Source: Brevibacterium sp. (GTDB lineage Bacteria; Actinomycetota; Actinomycetes; Actinomycetales; Brevibacteriaceae). From it: 33,367 nucleotides of DNA. Position 1 is the stretch's first letter, and each line of letters opens with the position of its first letter. The translations under genes were made by a program, and so were the position numbers. The stretch is taken from NCBI GenBank assembly GCA_030457025.1, contig JAKDSA010000026.1:1-33367 (forward strand), given 5' to 3'. The notes under the pieces were generated by a model. The model saw only the letters and a program-made list of their open reading frames with translations. It was not told where the DNA came from and did no database searches. Positions 1 through 8,945 of this stretch are shown piece by piece.

Positions 1-45
1 CCGACCCCTCCCCTTTTTAATGGGGTACGGCGGCCCTTGGGGGCC

Positions 46-64
46 TGCCCCCGACGCGGGGGCA
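46..64. terminator. GC-rich hairpin downstream of the ABC substrate-binding gene
   Basis: An 8-bp perfect stem (TGCCCCCG / CGGGGGCA) closes a three-base loop 44 bases beyond the stop codon of the minus-strand lipoprotein gene. No T tract follows it on the minus strand, so it is not a textbook intrinsic terminator. It could slow transcription or protect an mRNA end. The rest of positions 1-107 shows no gene. Confidence 0.3.
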
Positions 65-107
65 CGGTGCACCCCCCGGGCCCGCCTGACGATAAGGATT
101 GCTGTGG

Positions 108-905
108 TCAGTCCTCGCTGGGAGGTTCTTCTCCGAACCATTCCTTGTACAGGTCGTCGTAGGTTCCGTTGTCCTTGATCGTCCCCATCGCCTCGTTGAC
201 TGCATCGACGAGGTTGTCGTTGTCCTTGGAGATCGCGATGCCGTAGTCCTGCGCCTCCAACAGGTCGCCGACCATCTTCAGCTTGTCCTCACCTTCGGTG
301 CGGATGTAGTAGGCGACGTTGGGCTGATCGTAGAGGACCGCATCGGAGCTGCCGGACTGCACCGACAGGTAGGCCTGATCGAGCTGTTCGTAGGTATTGC
401 TCTCTGCCCCCTTGATGTTCTCTTTGATATAAGCGGCACTGGTCGAACCGAGACGAGTGGCGACCGTCTTGCCCTCAAGATCGTCGACACTCTTGATGTC
501 GTCGTTGTCAGCGGGAACCCCGACGATCAAGCCAGATTTGTAGTACGGATCGGAGAAGTCGATTGCCTCCTTGCGTTCATCGGTGATGCTGATGCCGGCA
601 ACTGCGAGGTCGAAGGACCCGGTCTGCAGACCCGGAATGATGCCGTCGAAGTTGGTGACCTCCTGCTTGAGTTCAAAACCCGCTTCATCAGCAATCGCAT
701 TGATGATGTCGATGTCGAACCCCACATACTCTCCATCCTTCTTGAATTCGAAGGGAACGAAGGAGGTGTCAGTCGCGTAAGTATATGAGTCCTCGAGAGG
801 CGCCTCAGCTTCGCTCTCACCGCTGGAACATGCTGAAAGTCCTGCCGTCATGGCCAGGGAAGCGGTGATCGCCAACCCGGCGAAGAATGATCTTCTGTAG
901 TTCAC
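108..905 (-). CDS. Amino-acid ABC transporter substrate-binding lipoprotein
   Basis: The 265-residue protein is a bacterial extracellular solute-binding protein of family 3 (polar amino acid or glutamine type). It would capture its ligand outside the membrane and deliver it to an ABC permease. The N-terminus is a lipoprotein signal peptide with lipobox LSAC and the lipidated Cys at residue 26. The mature part has family features: an early F-x-P-F-E-F segment, a GFDIDI motif, DLAVAGISITDERK and a late GIAISKDN segment. The start is GTG at 905, with GAGGGG five bases upstream. The membrane and ATPase partners are not on the right side and, if linked, would lie beyond the left edge. The ligand cannot be told from sequence; a cystine or glutamate role is equally possible. 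Confidence 0.9.
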   Translation of the reverse strand: MNYRRSFFAGLAITASLAMTAGLSACSSGESEAEAPLEDSYTYATDTSFVPFEFKKDGEYVGFDIDIINAIADEAGFELKQEVTNFDGIIPGLQTGSFDLAVAGISITDERKEAIDFSDPYYKSGLIVGVPADNDDIKSVDDLEGKTVATRLGSTSAAYIKENIKGAESNTYEQLDQAYLSVQSGSSDAVLYDQPNVAYYIRTEGEDKLKMVGDLLEAQDYGIAISKDNDNLVDAVNEAMGTIKDNGTYDDLYKEWFGEEPPSED

Positions 906-935
906 GTGAGCCCCTCAAATCAAGGTCTTTTGTAG

Positions 936-964
936 TATCTACGAATTTCCAGCCTATGGTTCAG
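936..964 (-). promoter_or_regulatory. Putative promoter of the substrate-binding lipoprotein gene
   Basis: On the minus strand CTGAAC (959-964) and TAGATA (936-941) are spaced by 17 bases, about 30 bases before the GTG start. The -10 region lies inside a small dyad, GTAG-ATA-CTAC (932-942), which might bind a repressor. The -35 is a weak match. Confidence 0.4.
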
Positions 965-1085
965 GTCACATGATGTCAAAAGCATCAAAGCCAGCTGACT
1001 GTCGGCCGTACTGAGGCCTGAAACTCTCAGTGGCTCTCAGCTGCGGCCAGACGCGGCCAGGCCCGAGCTCAGCTCGAATCGGTGC

Positions 1086-1572
1086 TCAGCCGAGCACCAT
1101 GAGGATCGCAATGGCACCCACCCGGGCTTCGATTCCGTCAACGCCGGACAGCCACGGGCTGATGAGCCCGATGACGAAGACCAGGGTGAGATGCTCGGGT
1201 ACGAGGATGAGCGCGAACCGCGACAGCTACCGCAGGTAACGCCGTGGAAGCGACGACAGCCTCGGCGGTTCCAGGCTCTGCTCGGGAAACACCACGGCGC
1301 GGCCCTTGATCCGACGACCGATGAGCGCGCTGGCCCGACAGCGATGAGGAAGTCGAACACCAGTCACGTCACCACATACTGCCAGGGCAGGACGAATGCC
1401 AGGAAGATCAGGACAGCACGATTGAGAAGCGAGTTGCCGACCCAGCAGGCCAAGGCGGCACTGCGCACGACCCCGGGCTGCGCAGGCCTGCCGTGACCGG
1501 AGCCGCGCAGAAGCCAACTGTGCGGTGAAGCCCCACGACGGGAAGGACCGCGAGGACGCCCAGTCCGACCTA
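1086..1572 (-). pseudogene. Decayed integral-membrane protein gene
   Basis: No intact gene fills 906-1688, but the minus strand carries pieces of one hydrophobic protein in all three frames. About 1473-1569 gives VGLGVLAVLPVVG. About 1330-1475 gives NRAVLIFLAFVLPWQYVVT, then an in-frame TGA (1364-1366), then LVFDFLIAVG. From about 1322 the frame shifts to ALIGRRIKGRAVVFPEQSLE, a TAG at 1227-1229, then a segment with RFALILVPEHLTLVFVIG and ISPWLSGVDG ending at TGA 1086-1088. At least two frameshifts and three internal stops argue for decay rather than a sequencing slip. I do not recognise the family. It was probably a small polytopic membrane protein. The flanks 906-1085 and 1573-1688 show only the upstream promoter. 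Confidence 0.5.
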
Positions 1573-1688
1573 ATCGACCGCAGTCAGACGTCGACGAACG
1601 CTCGCCTGGTCTTCAACACGATCTGCACCCCGCTCGGTCTGCACCGGCCCAGTCTGTGGTGCATCCGATATGATCCCCACTCCTCATC

Positions 1689-2744
1689 TCAGGCGCTGCG
1701 CGAGACGACGGAGTCGGCGAATGAGAACAGCGACTCCTTGACGAGCCCGTCGGGCAAGGGCGCAAGCGCCGCCTTCGCGTCATCGGCCCAGCGAACCGCC
1801 TCGGCGCGGGCCTGTTCGGTCACCGAGTGAGCCGCGAGTGCGACCCGAGCCGACTCCAAGGCTTCATCCGAATTCAGATCCGCGTCCAACAGCTCAACCA
1901 CCTCGGCGGCAGCTTCGTCGCCGCCGGCAGCGGCCGCGCGGACGTAGAGCACCGGAAGGGTCGGAACCCGTTCACGCAGATCGGTCCCGGGGGTCTTGCC
2001 CGACACCGATGAGGAAGCCGTCAGGTCGATGATGTCATCGGCGAGCTGGAAGGCGATGCCGACGCGTTCGCCGAAGACCCGCACGGGCTCAGCCAGTGCC
2101 TGATCCGCACCTGAGAACATGACCCCGAACTGCGCCGAGGTGGCGATGAGGGATCCTGTCTTGTCCGCAAGCACCTGGATGTAGTGCTCGATCGCGTCCG
2201 CGTCCTCGGGTGGGCCGGCGAACTCGTTGAGCTGGCCGAGGACGAGACGTTCGAAGGTCTCGGACTGGACCGCGACAGCCTCGGGCCCGAGCTTCGCCGT
2301 GACCCCTGATGCCTTCGAGAACAGGAGGTCTCCGGTGAGGATGGCCACGGAATTGCCCCACACCTCGTGCGCGGCCGCAGCGCCTCGGCGAACCGGGGCA
2401 TCGTCCATCACATCGTCGTGATAGAGGGAGGCCAGGTGGATCAGTTCCACGGCCACGGCTGCGTCGATGATCTCGTCGCGATCAGCCTCACCGAGGCGAG
2501 CCGTGAGGAGCAGCAGATTGGGACGGGCACGTTTGCCGCCGGCTGCGAGCAGATGTTTGGACGTCGTGTCCGGCAGTTTCCGCGTCTGCTCGGTCACCGC
2601 GTAGAGCCTGCGCTCCACGGCTTCCAGCTGAGTCGAAATATCTGCCGCAAGCTGGGCATCGGCACCGATAAAAGTCGCCGGAGAGGCTAGGTGGCTCATG
2701 TCCTCGTCATTCATCGTAGTCGGTGTCGTGGGTAGCTCAGGCAT
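1689..2744 (-). CDS. hepT: Polyprenyl diphosphate synthase for the menaquinone side chain
   Basis: This 351-residue all-alpha trans-isoprenyl diphosphate synthase would add isopentenyl diphosphate units to an allylic starter, giving the long side chain that MenA attaches. Both aspartate-rich motifs are intact: DDVMD at about 110-114 and DDIID at about 236-240. The GGKRARP motif lies near residue 69. It is the last gene of the menG-menJ-hepT unit. Its ATG overlaps the end of menJ by 8 bases, suggesting translational coupling. ATG codons at 2714 and 2699 are alternative starts, and the last has GAGGA very close upstream, so the first 15 residues are uncertain. Chain length (hepta-, octa- or nonaprenyl) cannot be read from sequence; grcC is another name in use. 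Confidence 0.9.
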   Translation of the reverse strand: MPELPTTPTTMNDEDMSHLASPATFIGADAQLAADISTQLEAVERRLYAVTEQTRKLPDTTSKHLLAAGGKRARPNLLLLTARLGEADRDEIIDAAVAVELIHLASLYHDDVMDDAPVRRGAAAAHEVWGNSVAILTGDLLFSKASGVTAKLGPEAVAVQSETFERLVLGQLNEFAGPPEDADAIEHYIQVLADKTGSLIATSAQFGVMFSGADQALAEPVRVFGERVGIAFQLADDIIDLTASSSVSGKTPGTDLRERVPTLPVLYVRAAAAGGDEAAAEVVELLDADLNSDEALESARVALAAHSVTEQARAEAVRWADDAKAALAPLPDGLVKESLFSFADSVVSRSA

Positions 2745-4038
2745 TGCTGGTGGCCGGGACGATTCGGGTCAGGGCTGAAATCACCCGGTCGATGAGATCG
2801 GCCTCAGAGACCTTCGAGTCGCGGTAGAGATTCGCCAACAACTTCACGACGAACTCCATCACAACGTCAACACCCATACCGTACTTGATTCCGAAGTGCA
2901 TCAGTGCTGGGTGGCCGATAATGGCGGAAAAAACCCGTCCCAGTGTGAAGTAGCCGCCCAGGGAATCACCGACAAGTGCCGGATACTCCTGCAGTCTGGC
3001 CCTCATCACACGCTGCGGATAACGGGAATAGGTGGAGATCACCTCTGCGGCCAGGCGCGCCGACTCAAGGGCATAGTCGATGCCCTCCCCGTTGAACGGG
3101 TTGACCATTCCACCAGAATCACCGACGAGGAGGAGCCCCTTGTGGAAATGCGGGGTGCGGTTGAAGGCCATCGGCAGGGCTGCGGACTTGATCGGCCCGA
3201 GGGACGTCGTCTCGTCGATGCCCCATTCGTGCCCCATATCGGCGATCCAATCGCCCATCATGGCGCGGAAGTCGACCGAGCCGAACTGGGGCGAGGAGTC
3301 GAGGAGACCGGCCCCGATGTTGATCGTGCCGTCGCCCAGCGGGAAGAGCCAGCCGTACCCGGGCAGAACCTCGGATTCGCCGTGTGCATTGGTCGAGCGC
3401 ATCTCGACCCAGCTCTCGATGTAGTCGTCGGAATGCCTCGGCGAGGAATGGTAGGCGCGTACGGCCACACCCATCGGTCGGTCGTCGCGCTTCTGCAGTC
3501 CCATGGCCACGGCCAGACGTGAGGAGACGCCGTCGGCGGCGATGACGATCGGGGCGCGGAAATGAGCCTCGGGGCCGACCCTGCGACCGCGATGATCGGT
3601 GCCCGAGGCGTGGACACCCCGGATCCAGCCGTCCTCGCCGATGTCCGGGGACATGGCTTTGACCTGCTCGAACAGTCTGGCACCGCTGCGCTGAGCGTGA
3701 CGGGCAAAGGCCTCGTCCATGCCCATCCGCGGCTTCGTCAGACCATAGTTCGGGGTGCCGTCGATGTCGGGCCAGTCGAGTTCTAAGCGGTGCCCGCCGC
3801 CGATGAGGCGCAGCCCCCTGTTCTTGTGCCACCCCTCGGAGGCGGGAGTGTCCATTCCCAGAAAGCCGACCTCTTTGACCGCGCGCGGGGTCAGGGCATC
3901 GCCGCAGATCTTGTCCCGCGGGAACCCGGATTTCTCCAGGATGATGACCTCATGGCCGGCCTGCGCCAGGTAGGCACCGATGGCTGATCCGGCAGGGCCC
4001 GCCCCGACGATGATGACCTCGGCGGTGAATTCGTTCAT
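2737..4038 (-). CDS. menJ: Menaquinone reductase, geranylgeranyl reductase family FAD enzyme
   Basis: The 433-residue flavoprotein belongs to the geranylgeranyl reductase / PHBH fold. MenJ of mycobacteria reduces one double bond of the menaquinone isoprenoid tail, which gives the dihydro-menaquinones typical of Actinobacteria. The FAD-binding GAGPAG is at residues 12-17, followed by FPRDKICGDALTPRAV, the family's Cys-containing signature. A second FAD motif, LVGDSGGMVNPFNGEGIDYA, lies near residue 310. The gene is packed two bases after menG and overlaps hepT, so the operon covers ring methylation, tail synthesis and tail reduction. The role follows from family and context; a reductase acting on free prenyl diphosphates remains possible. 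Confidence 0.85.
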   Translation of the reverse strand: MNEFTAEVIIVGAGPAGSAIGAYLAQAGHEVIILEKSGFPRDKICGDALTPRAVKEVGFLGMDTPASEGWHKNRGLRLIGGGHRLELDWPDIDGTPNYGLTKPRMGMDEAFARHAQRSGARLFEQVKAMSPDIGEDGWIRGVHASGTDHRGRRVGPEAHFRAPIVIAADGVSSRLAVAMGLQKRDDRPMGVAVRAYHSSPRHSDDYIESWVEMRSTNAHGESEVLPGYGWLFPLGDGTINIGAGLLDSSPQFGSVDFRAMMGDWIADMGHEWGIDETTSLGPIKSAALPMAFNRTPHFHKGLLLVGDSGGMVNPFNGEGIDYALESARLAAEVISTYSRYPQRVMRARLQEYPALVGDSLGGYFTLGRVFSAIIGHPALMHFGIKYGMGVDVVMEFVVKLLANLYRDSKVSEADLIDRVISALTRIVPATSNA

Positions 4039-4040
4039 GG

Positions 4041-4745
4041 TCAGCGTTCGGCGCCCGGCTTGAGAGCGTGGTGGACGGCGACGATTCCGCCGGTGAGGTT
4101 GCGGTGCTTGACCTGGTCGAAGCCGGCTTCAAGGATCTGCTGAGCGAATTCGTCCTGGTCAGGCCAGGCGCGGATCGATTCAGCAAGGTAGACGTAGGCC
4201 TCGGGGTTCGAGGACACGGCCTTCGCCACGGCGGGCAGTGCCCGCATCAGGTATTCCTTGTAGACGAGGCTGAACGGATCGAATGTCGGGGTCGAGAACT
4301 CGCAGATGATGAGACGACCGCCGGGCCGCAGTACGCGCAGCATCTCCGACAGCCCAGCATCCACGTCATTGACGTTGCGGATCCCGAAGGAGATGGTGAC
4401 GACATCGAAGCTGGCATCGGAGAACGGCAGATCCATCGCATCGGCATAGATGAAGTCGATCTTGGGGTGCCTGCGGCGCCCCTCGGCGAGCATGCCCTGT
4501 GAGATGTCGCCGGCGACCACCTCGGCGCTGTGATGGGTGAACGTCATCGATGACGTTCCGGTTCCCGCCGCGAGATCGAGGACGCGCTCACCAGGTCCGG
4601 CAGCCACCGAGTGTGCCACCGTCCGACGCCAGGTGCGCGCCAGACCGAAGGTGAGCACATCGTTGGTGAGGTCATAGCGGGAGGCGACGTCATCGAACAT
4701 CGACGCGACGTCGTCGGGCTGCTTGTCCAGCTGAGCACGGTTCAT
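4041..4745 (-). CDS. menG: Demethylmenaquinone methyltransferase
   Basis: The 234-residue class I SAM-dependent methyltransferase of the UbiE/MenG family C-methylates demethylmenaquinone, the last ring step. The N-terminal [19 protein letters not shown] segment, the SAM loop [11 protein letters not shown] (56-66), the GDISQGML acidic loop and SFGIRNVND are all family hallmarks. The late [13 protein letters not shown] and YVYLAESI segments also match. The length is typical. It is the first gene of the menG-menJ-hepT unit and diverges from menF over 150 bases. The ATG at 4745 is preceded by a GAGAGAATGAAG stretch that may serve as a weak ribosome site; no clear -35/-10 pair was found. Confidence 0.93.
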   Translation of the reverse strand: MNRAQLDKQPDDVASMFDDVASRYDLTNDVLTFGLARTWRRTVAHSVAAGPGERVLDLAAGTGTSSMTFTHHSAEVVAGDISQGMLAEGRRRHPKIDFIYADAMDLPFSDASFDVVTISFGIRNVNDVDAGLSEMLRVLRPGGRLIICEFSTPTFDPFSLVYKEYLMRALPAVAKAVSSNPEAYVYLAESIRAWPDQDEFAQQILEAGFDQVKHRNLTGGIVAVHHALKPGAER

Positions 4746-4895
4746 GGCTTCATTCTCTCAACACCTGTACCCGAGGGGCGAATTCGCGGACCCGTTTCCG
4801 CGCTCGTCGTGGTGTGGAACTGGCCACAGCCGCTACGTCGACGGGCAATTCCATCGATCCGAAGGGCCGGAATTCTCGACTAGAGTAGGGCTGAA

Positions 4896-6263
4896 ATGAC
4901 TACAACGTTCAGCACCTCCGACATCTCAGCCGCACCCCCTCGTCTGCACGTGCGCTCGCGTTTCGTCGACGACGTCGAACCCGGGCCGGGCTTCCCCTTC
5001 GAATCCGGGCTGCCCACAACCGTCGAACAGACGCTGGAGCTCCTGCCCACCTCGGCGTTCTCCTGCTGGGTCCGCGACACCTCGGGCCTCATCGGATTCG
5101 GGCGCACTCTGCGCATCCGAGCCCGCGGCCGCCACCGATTCACCGAGCTCTCCGACGCGTGGAAGACCATCACGACAGCCGCGACCATCGAAGACGAAGT
5201 CGACCTGCTCGGTTCGGGACTGATGTGCTTCGCCACCGTCGCCTACTCCGGCGAATCCGAGGTCGACTCCCTCATCCACGTCCCCGAGTTCGTGCTCGGA
5301 CGCCGAGGTGGCCGTGTGTGGATGACATCGATCATCGCCGAGGGCGCTGCTACCCCTACCCCTCCGGTGCTGAAGTCAGAGCCCCTGCGCCGAGTCACCT
5401 CAGCGAAGTCCTCCCCCGGCGATCTCGACAGTGCCGCCTGGGCGGATCTGGTGGCAAAGGTCTCACATATGCTCACGCCGGTCGAAGATTCGGCCGAGGT
5501 CGACGCCTTCACGGACGATTCCACGCTGCGCAAGATCGTACTGGCCCGAGATGAGCTGGTCACCACCGACGATGACATCGACGTGCGGTCTGTGCTGGGC
5601 GCCCTCAACCGCAGCTACCCCAGCTGCTGGACCTTCGATGTCGCTGGTCTGATCGGTTCTACGCCCGAGCTGCTCATCGGCGTGGAGAACAACCGTGTGT
5701 CCTCGCGCGTGCTCGCGGGCACGTATCGGGTGGAGACCGACCCGTCCGCGGAGCTGCCGGCGGCGAGGAAGCTGCTGAGCGCTCACAAGGACAGCACCGA
5801 GCATGCCTTCGCGATCGCCTCGCTGCAGCGTAGCCTCAGCTCTGTCGCCGACGATGTGAGCGTCGATGAGCGGCCACACCTGCTGCCCCTAGCCAACGTC
5901 ATCCACTCGGCGTCCGACGCCGCGGCCCACCTGCCGGCAGACTCGTGCCTCAATGCCCTCGACATCGCAGCGGCCGTGCACCCGACCGCTGCCGTCGGCG
6001 GATATCCGCAAGCCAGCGCGGTCGCCCACGTGGACGAACTGGAGCCGCTCGACCGTGGACGGTACTCGGGCCCGGTGGGTTGGATGGACGGACGCGGCAA
6101 CGGCCAGTTCGGAATCGCCCTGCGCTGCGGGCAGCTCGAGGACCGCAACCGGATCCGTCTGTTCGCCGGAGCGGGTATCATGCCCGATTCGGATCCCCTC
6201 GCCGAGGTGGCCGAAACCGAAGCCAAATTCGCTCCGATGCGCCGTGCGCTGGGTTTGGAATAG
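4896..6263 (+). CDS. menF: Isochorismate synthase
   Basis: The 455-residue chorismate-binding enzyme converts chorismate to isochorismate, the entry step to menaquinone. Signs include the LRKIVLARD motif with a candidate catalytic lysine at about 213, STPELLIG, SRVLAGTYR, the HPTAAVGGYP loop, YSGPVGW and the C-terminal FAGAGIMPDSDP...AEVAETEAKF with Mg-binding acidic residues. Siderophore-type isochorismate synthases share these motifs, but the menG and menD neighbours argue for MenF. The ATG at 4896 follows a weak AGGG. A TAGAGT hexamer at 4881-4886 could be a -10 box giving a very short leader. No terminator was seen in 6264-6384. Confidence 0.92.
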   Translation: MTTTFSTSDISAAPPRLHVRSRFVDDVEPGPGFPFESGLPTTVEQTLELLPTSAFSCWVRDTSGLIGFGRTLRIRARGRHRFTELSDAWKTITTAATIEDEVDLLGSGLMCFATVAYSGESEVDSLIHVPEFVLGRRGGRVWMTSIIAEGAATPTPPVLKSEPLRRVTSAKSSPGDLDSAAWADLVAKVSHMLTPVEDSAEVDAFTDDSTLRKIVLARDELVTTDDDIDVRSVLGALNRSYPSCWTFDVAGLIGSTPELLIGVENNRVSSRVLAGTYRVETDPSAELPAARKLLSAHKDSTEHAFAIASLQRSLSSVADDVSVDERPHLLPLANVIHSASDAAAHLPADSCLNALDIAAAVHPTAAVGGYPQASAVAHVDELEPLDRGRYSGPVGWMDGRGNGQFGIALRCGQLEDRNRIRLFAGAGIMPDSDPLAEVAETEAKFAPMRRALGLE

Positions 6264-6372
6264 GGCGCCGCTTCCCTGATCCGGGCGTCGTCCTCGGTCC
6301 AAAGCGTCGAATCCTTGACATGGTGGCAAGGTTTCTCGATCACTCGTCAGTGGCTGTGTCAGTGCCTCCCCG

Positions 6373-6378
6373 TAGCCT
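6373..6378 (+). promoter_or_regulatory. -10 hexamer placed for a leaderless transcript
   Basis: TAGCCT ends exactly six bases before the ATG at 6385, and there is no Shine-Dalgarno sequence. This spacing would put the transcription start on the start codon. The -35 region is not recognisable. Confidence 0.35.
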
Positions 6379-6384
6379 CTGCAC

Positions 6385-7011
6385 ATGTTCACGCACCCCG
6401 CGGACGACCCGAATCACCCCGACTATCGGGGCCCTGAGTCATGGGCCCGACTTCCGGGCATCACCACCGATATCGATCAGTGGTGCCGAATTCTGCGTGA
6501 CCTCGAACCGGCGGACAATGCGTGGGAGGCACAGACTCGCATTCGGGCACTCGAAGAGCTCACCTCCGCTGCCGCAGCCGCTCAAGCGCGTGAGGCTGCA
6601 GCCTTCCATACGCATCGCCGACGTGAAGATGCCGCCAATGGCGTGCCCAAACGCGAACAGGGAAAATACGCTGGCAATGAGATCGCCTTGGCCAAGAGAG
6701 TCTCACCCTCGACAGGGAGGAAAGTCCTCTCAACTTCCAAAGCAGTGGTCAACGATCTCCCTCACACCTACGAGGCTCTGGCTGGCGGATCCATTTCCGA
6801 AGCCAAGGCACGCATCATCGCCGATGCGCATGAGAGGGTCGAGGCCGCGGGCGGGGACCGACAGGTGTCCTTGAACGTGCTCAACAATGGCATGGGTGAC
6901 GAGCCCTGCGATAAGTCCGGTTCGGGGACGAGAGAAGATGTCGTCGACTTCCCGAAGCTGAGTCCCATAGAAGAACTCTTCGAGGAGCTGGTTCTGAGAG
7001 ACACCGGATGA
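6385..7011 (+). pseudogene. Truncated DUF222 (13E12-like) protein fragment
   Basis: The 208-residue open frame matches only the N-terminal part of DUF222 proteins, which normally run 400-600 residues and end in an HNH nuclease domain. Recognisable parts are an N-terminal region with RALEELTSAAAAAQAREAAA and the conserved block NEIALAKRVSPSTGRKVLST followed by NDLPHTYEALAGGSISEAKA (about 90-145). After about residue 150 the family pattern is lost and no HNH motif is present before the stop. It lies alone between menF and the convergent menD. DUF222 genes occur in many copies in actinobacterial genomes and recombine readily, so a remnant is more likely than a working protein. The 99 bases between it and menD hold nothing I can name. 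Confidence 0.65.
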
Positions 7012-7110
7012 ACAGCGGCCGCGGCTGCTGGGCCGCCGGCCGTCGCGACTGCGGGTTCCAAGTTCTTCTGCCGAGTCTCGTTGCTCAGATCCTCTGCCCA
7101 GCCCCTCCAG

Positions 7111-8904
7111 TCAGGGCAGCTTCACCTCGATGATCCGTCGGCCGAGGCACGTCCGTTCCCGACTGCTCGTATCCGCGTTGCCCGTTTCCCCGCTGCTCGT
7201 TTCCTGACCGCGGGATTCCGGGCCGTCCTCGACACTGCCTTGGACTTGCTCGAACTCTGCGATGAAGTCGTTGAGCAGGCTGGACTCGTCGTGGAGTCCT
7301 ACCTGTGCATACTCCCATCCATAGGCAGCTGCGAGATCTTTGAAATCTCGACCGTGGGGGACCGTGAAGTATCTTTCGAGATATGGTGCCACATGGTTCT
7401 GCGAGTGTTCGAGTCCGGAGAAGATCGCACCGCCGTCATCGTTGAGGACGACAATGAGCACGTTCCCGTCCTCTTCGGCGCTCGGCGTGAGCAGACCTCC
7501 CACATCGTGGAGCATTGCGACGTCGCCGATGACCAGCACAACCTGTTCTCCGAGGGAGATTGAGAGGCCTGTAGCGGTCGAGATCAGACCGTCGATGCCG
7601 GCCAGTCCGCGTGACGCGTGGATGTGGGCGCGCACATCGGTGGCTTCACTGAGATAACGGATCGTGTTCGAACTCGCGGCGAAGAGATTGACTGCGCGGC
7701 CTGCCAGATATTCGGTGATCGCCCGGGCTGCTTCCGACTTCGCTGCTACCTCACGTTCCCGGTGAGATGCGGCGACGATCGTCTCCCCAGCGGCCACCCA
7801 CTCCTCGCGCCAGGTCCTGTCTTCACTCGTGTCGCGAGGTTCCTCCCCGGCACTGGCGCCCCTGACGGCGCCGGCACCGTCGGACACCGAGAGTAACACT
7901 GCGTCGACATCATCGGGCAACCGCTGAACCAGCACTTCGGAATCGGCAAGCAGAGCGGCAACAGGCCTGGTCAGAGTCGGTTTTCCATGCACGATCACTG
8001 CCCGGATCGCTGTCCGCAGGTCCCCGCGTTCGCTGAGCACGCGAGCATGCGCAGGAACGGCAGCACATGAGTTTCGCAGGGCGGTCGTGAGAGGACTCGA
8101 CGGCTCAGCCAGGACAGGGATCGAATACTCCTCGGCCAGCGACTTCAACGAATCGGCGGAGTGGCCGCCGGCGTCTCCGGCGACGATGACCGTGCCCGGA
8201 AGAATTCTGACCGAGGCGCTTGTCTCAGCCTCAGGGGAATTTGCCCTCATGCCCGCGACCTTCGGCGCCAGCGCCTTCACCTCTGCTGCCCACTCGGCGA
8301 GCTCCGTCACCGACGGCACGAGCGGCACATCGAACTGCACGTTGAACTGCACCGGTCCAGCTTCATACGTGTGTGTGCCCAGCGAAGCAACGACCGCCTC
8401 GGCGATCAGGTTCTCCGCATCCACACTTCCGGCGGGCACATCGAATCGGGCACGCACATCGCTGAGCACCTGCGACTGATCATCGATCGTCTGGTTCGCA
8501 CCTGTCCCCCGCAGTCGAGCGGGCCGATCTGCTGTGATCGCAATGAGCGGAAGACGCCCGTACGAGGCTTCGAGCACCGCAGGATGCAGATTCGCCACAG
8601 CCGAACCGGAGGTCGTCACCAGCGCAACGGCGCCTCTCCCGGCACCACCAACACCAGCACCAGCACTCTGCTTCGCGCGCAGACCCCGCGCCAGACCCAG
8701 TGCCAGGAAACCGGCATCACGCTCATCGATGCGCACATGCATACGGATCACCCCCGCCTCGGCGAGGGGGGCGAGCGCATAGATCAACGGTGCGGACCGG
8801 GAACCGGGCGCGATGACGACCTCGGTGACTCCGGACAAGGCCAACCCACGGGCAATCTGCTGCGCCACTGCGCTCGAATTCAACATCACCTGATATTCAA
8901 CCAC
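7111..8904 (-). CDS. menD: 2-Succinyl-5-enolpyruvyl-6-hydroxy-3-cyclohexene-1-carboxylate synthase
   Basis: MenD is a thiamine-diphosphate enzyme that joins isochorismate and 2-oxoglutarate. The 597-residue protein has the N-terminal pyrimidine domain (VVIAPGSRSAPL, RIDERDAGFLALGLAR, TTSGSAVANLHPAV, TADRPARLRGTGANQT) and the C-terminal pyrophosphate domain with GDVAMLHDVGGL and VLNDDGGAIFSGLEH. About 35 extra, polar C-terminal residues exceed the usual length. The start is GTG at 8904 with AGGTGG a few bases upstream; an ATG at 8886 is the alternative. The gene stands apart from the other men units, convergent to the DUF222 fragment and divergent from the esterase gene. Confidence 0.93.
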   Translation of the reverse strand: MVEYQVMLNSSAVAQQIARGLALSGVTEVVIAPGSRSAPLIYALAPLAEAGVIRMHVRIDERDAGFLALGLARGLRAKQSAGAGVGGAGRGAVALVTTSGSAVANLHPAVLEASYGRLPLIAITADRPARLRGTGANQTIDDQSQVLSDVRARFDVPAGSVDAENLIAEAVVASLGTHTYEAGPVQFNVQFDVPLVPSVTELAEWAAEVKALAPKVAGMRANSPEAETSASVRILPGTVIVAGDAGGHSADSLKSLAEEYSIPVLAEPSSPLTTALRNSCAAVPAHARVLSERGDLRTAIRAVIVHGKPTLTRPVAALLADSEVLVQRLPDDVDAVLLSVSDGAGAVRGASAGEEPRDTSEDRTWREEWVAAGETIVAASHREREVAAKSEAARAITEYLAGRAVNLFAASSNTIRYLSEATDVRAHIHASRGLAGIDGLISTATGLSISLGEQVVLVIGDVAMLHDVGGLLTPSAEEDGNVLIVVLNDDGGAIFSGLEHSQNHVAPYLERYFTVPHGRDFKDLAAAYGWEYAQVGLHDESSLLNDFIAEFEQVQGSVEDGPESRGQETSSGETGNADTSSRERTCLGRRIIEVKLP

Positions 8905-8933
8905 TAACCCACCTGCGGTTCATATCGACTCCC

Positions 8934-8939
8934 TACTGT
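8934..8939 (+). promoter_or_regulatory. -10 hexamer placed for a leaderless esterase transcript
   Basis: TACTGT ends six bases before the ATG at 8946 in the 41-base space shared with divergent menD. No Shine-Dalgarno sequence and no clear -35 are visible. Confidence 0.35.
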
Positions 8940-8945
8940 TGACTC

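Noticed and set aside
6315..6320. Perfect TTGACA before the DUF222 fragment
   Set aside because: No -10 hexamer follows at 16-18 bases, so it is probably chance.
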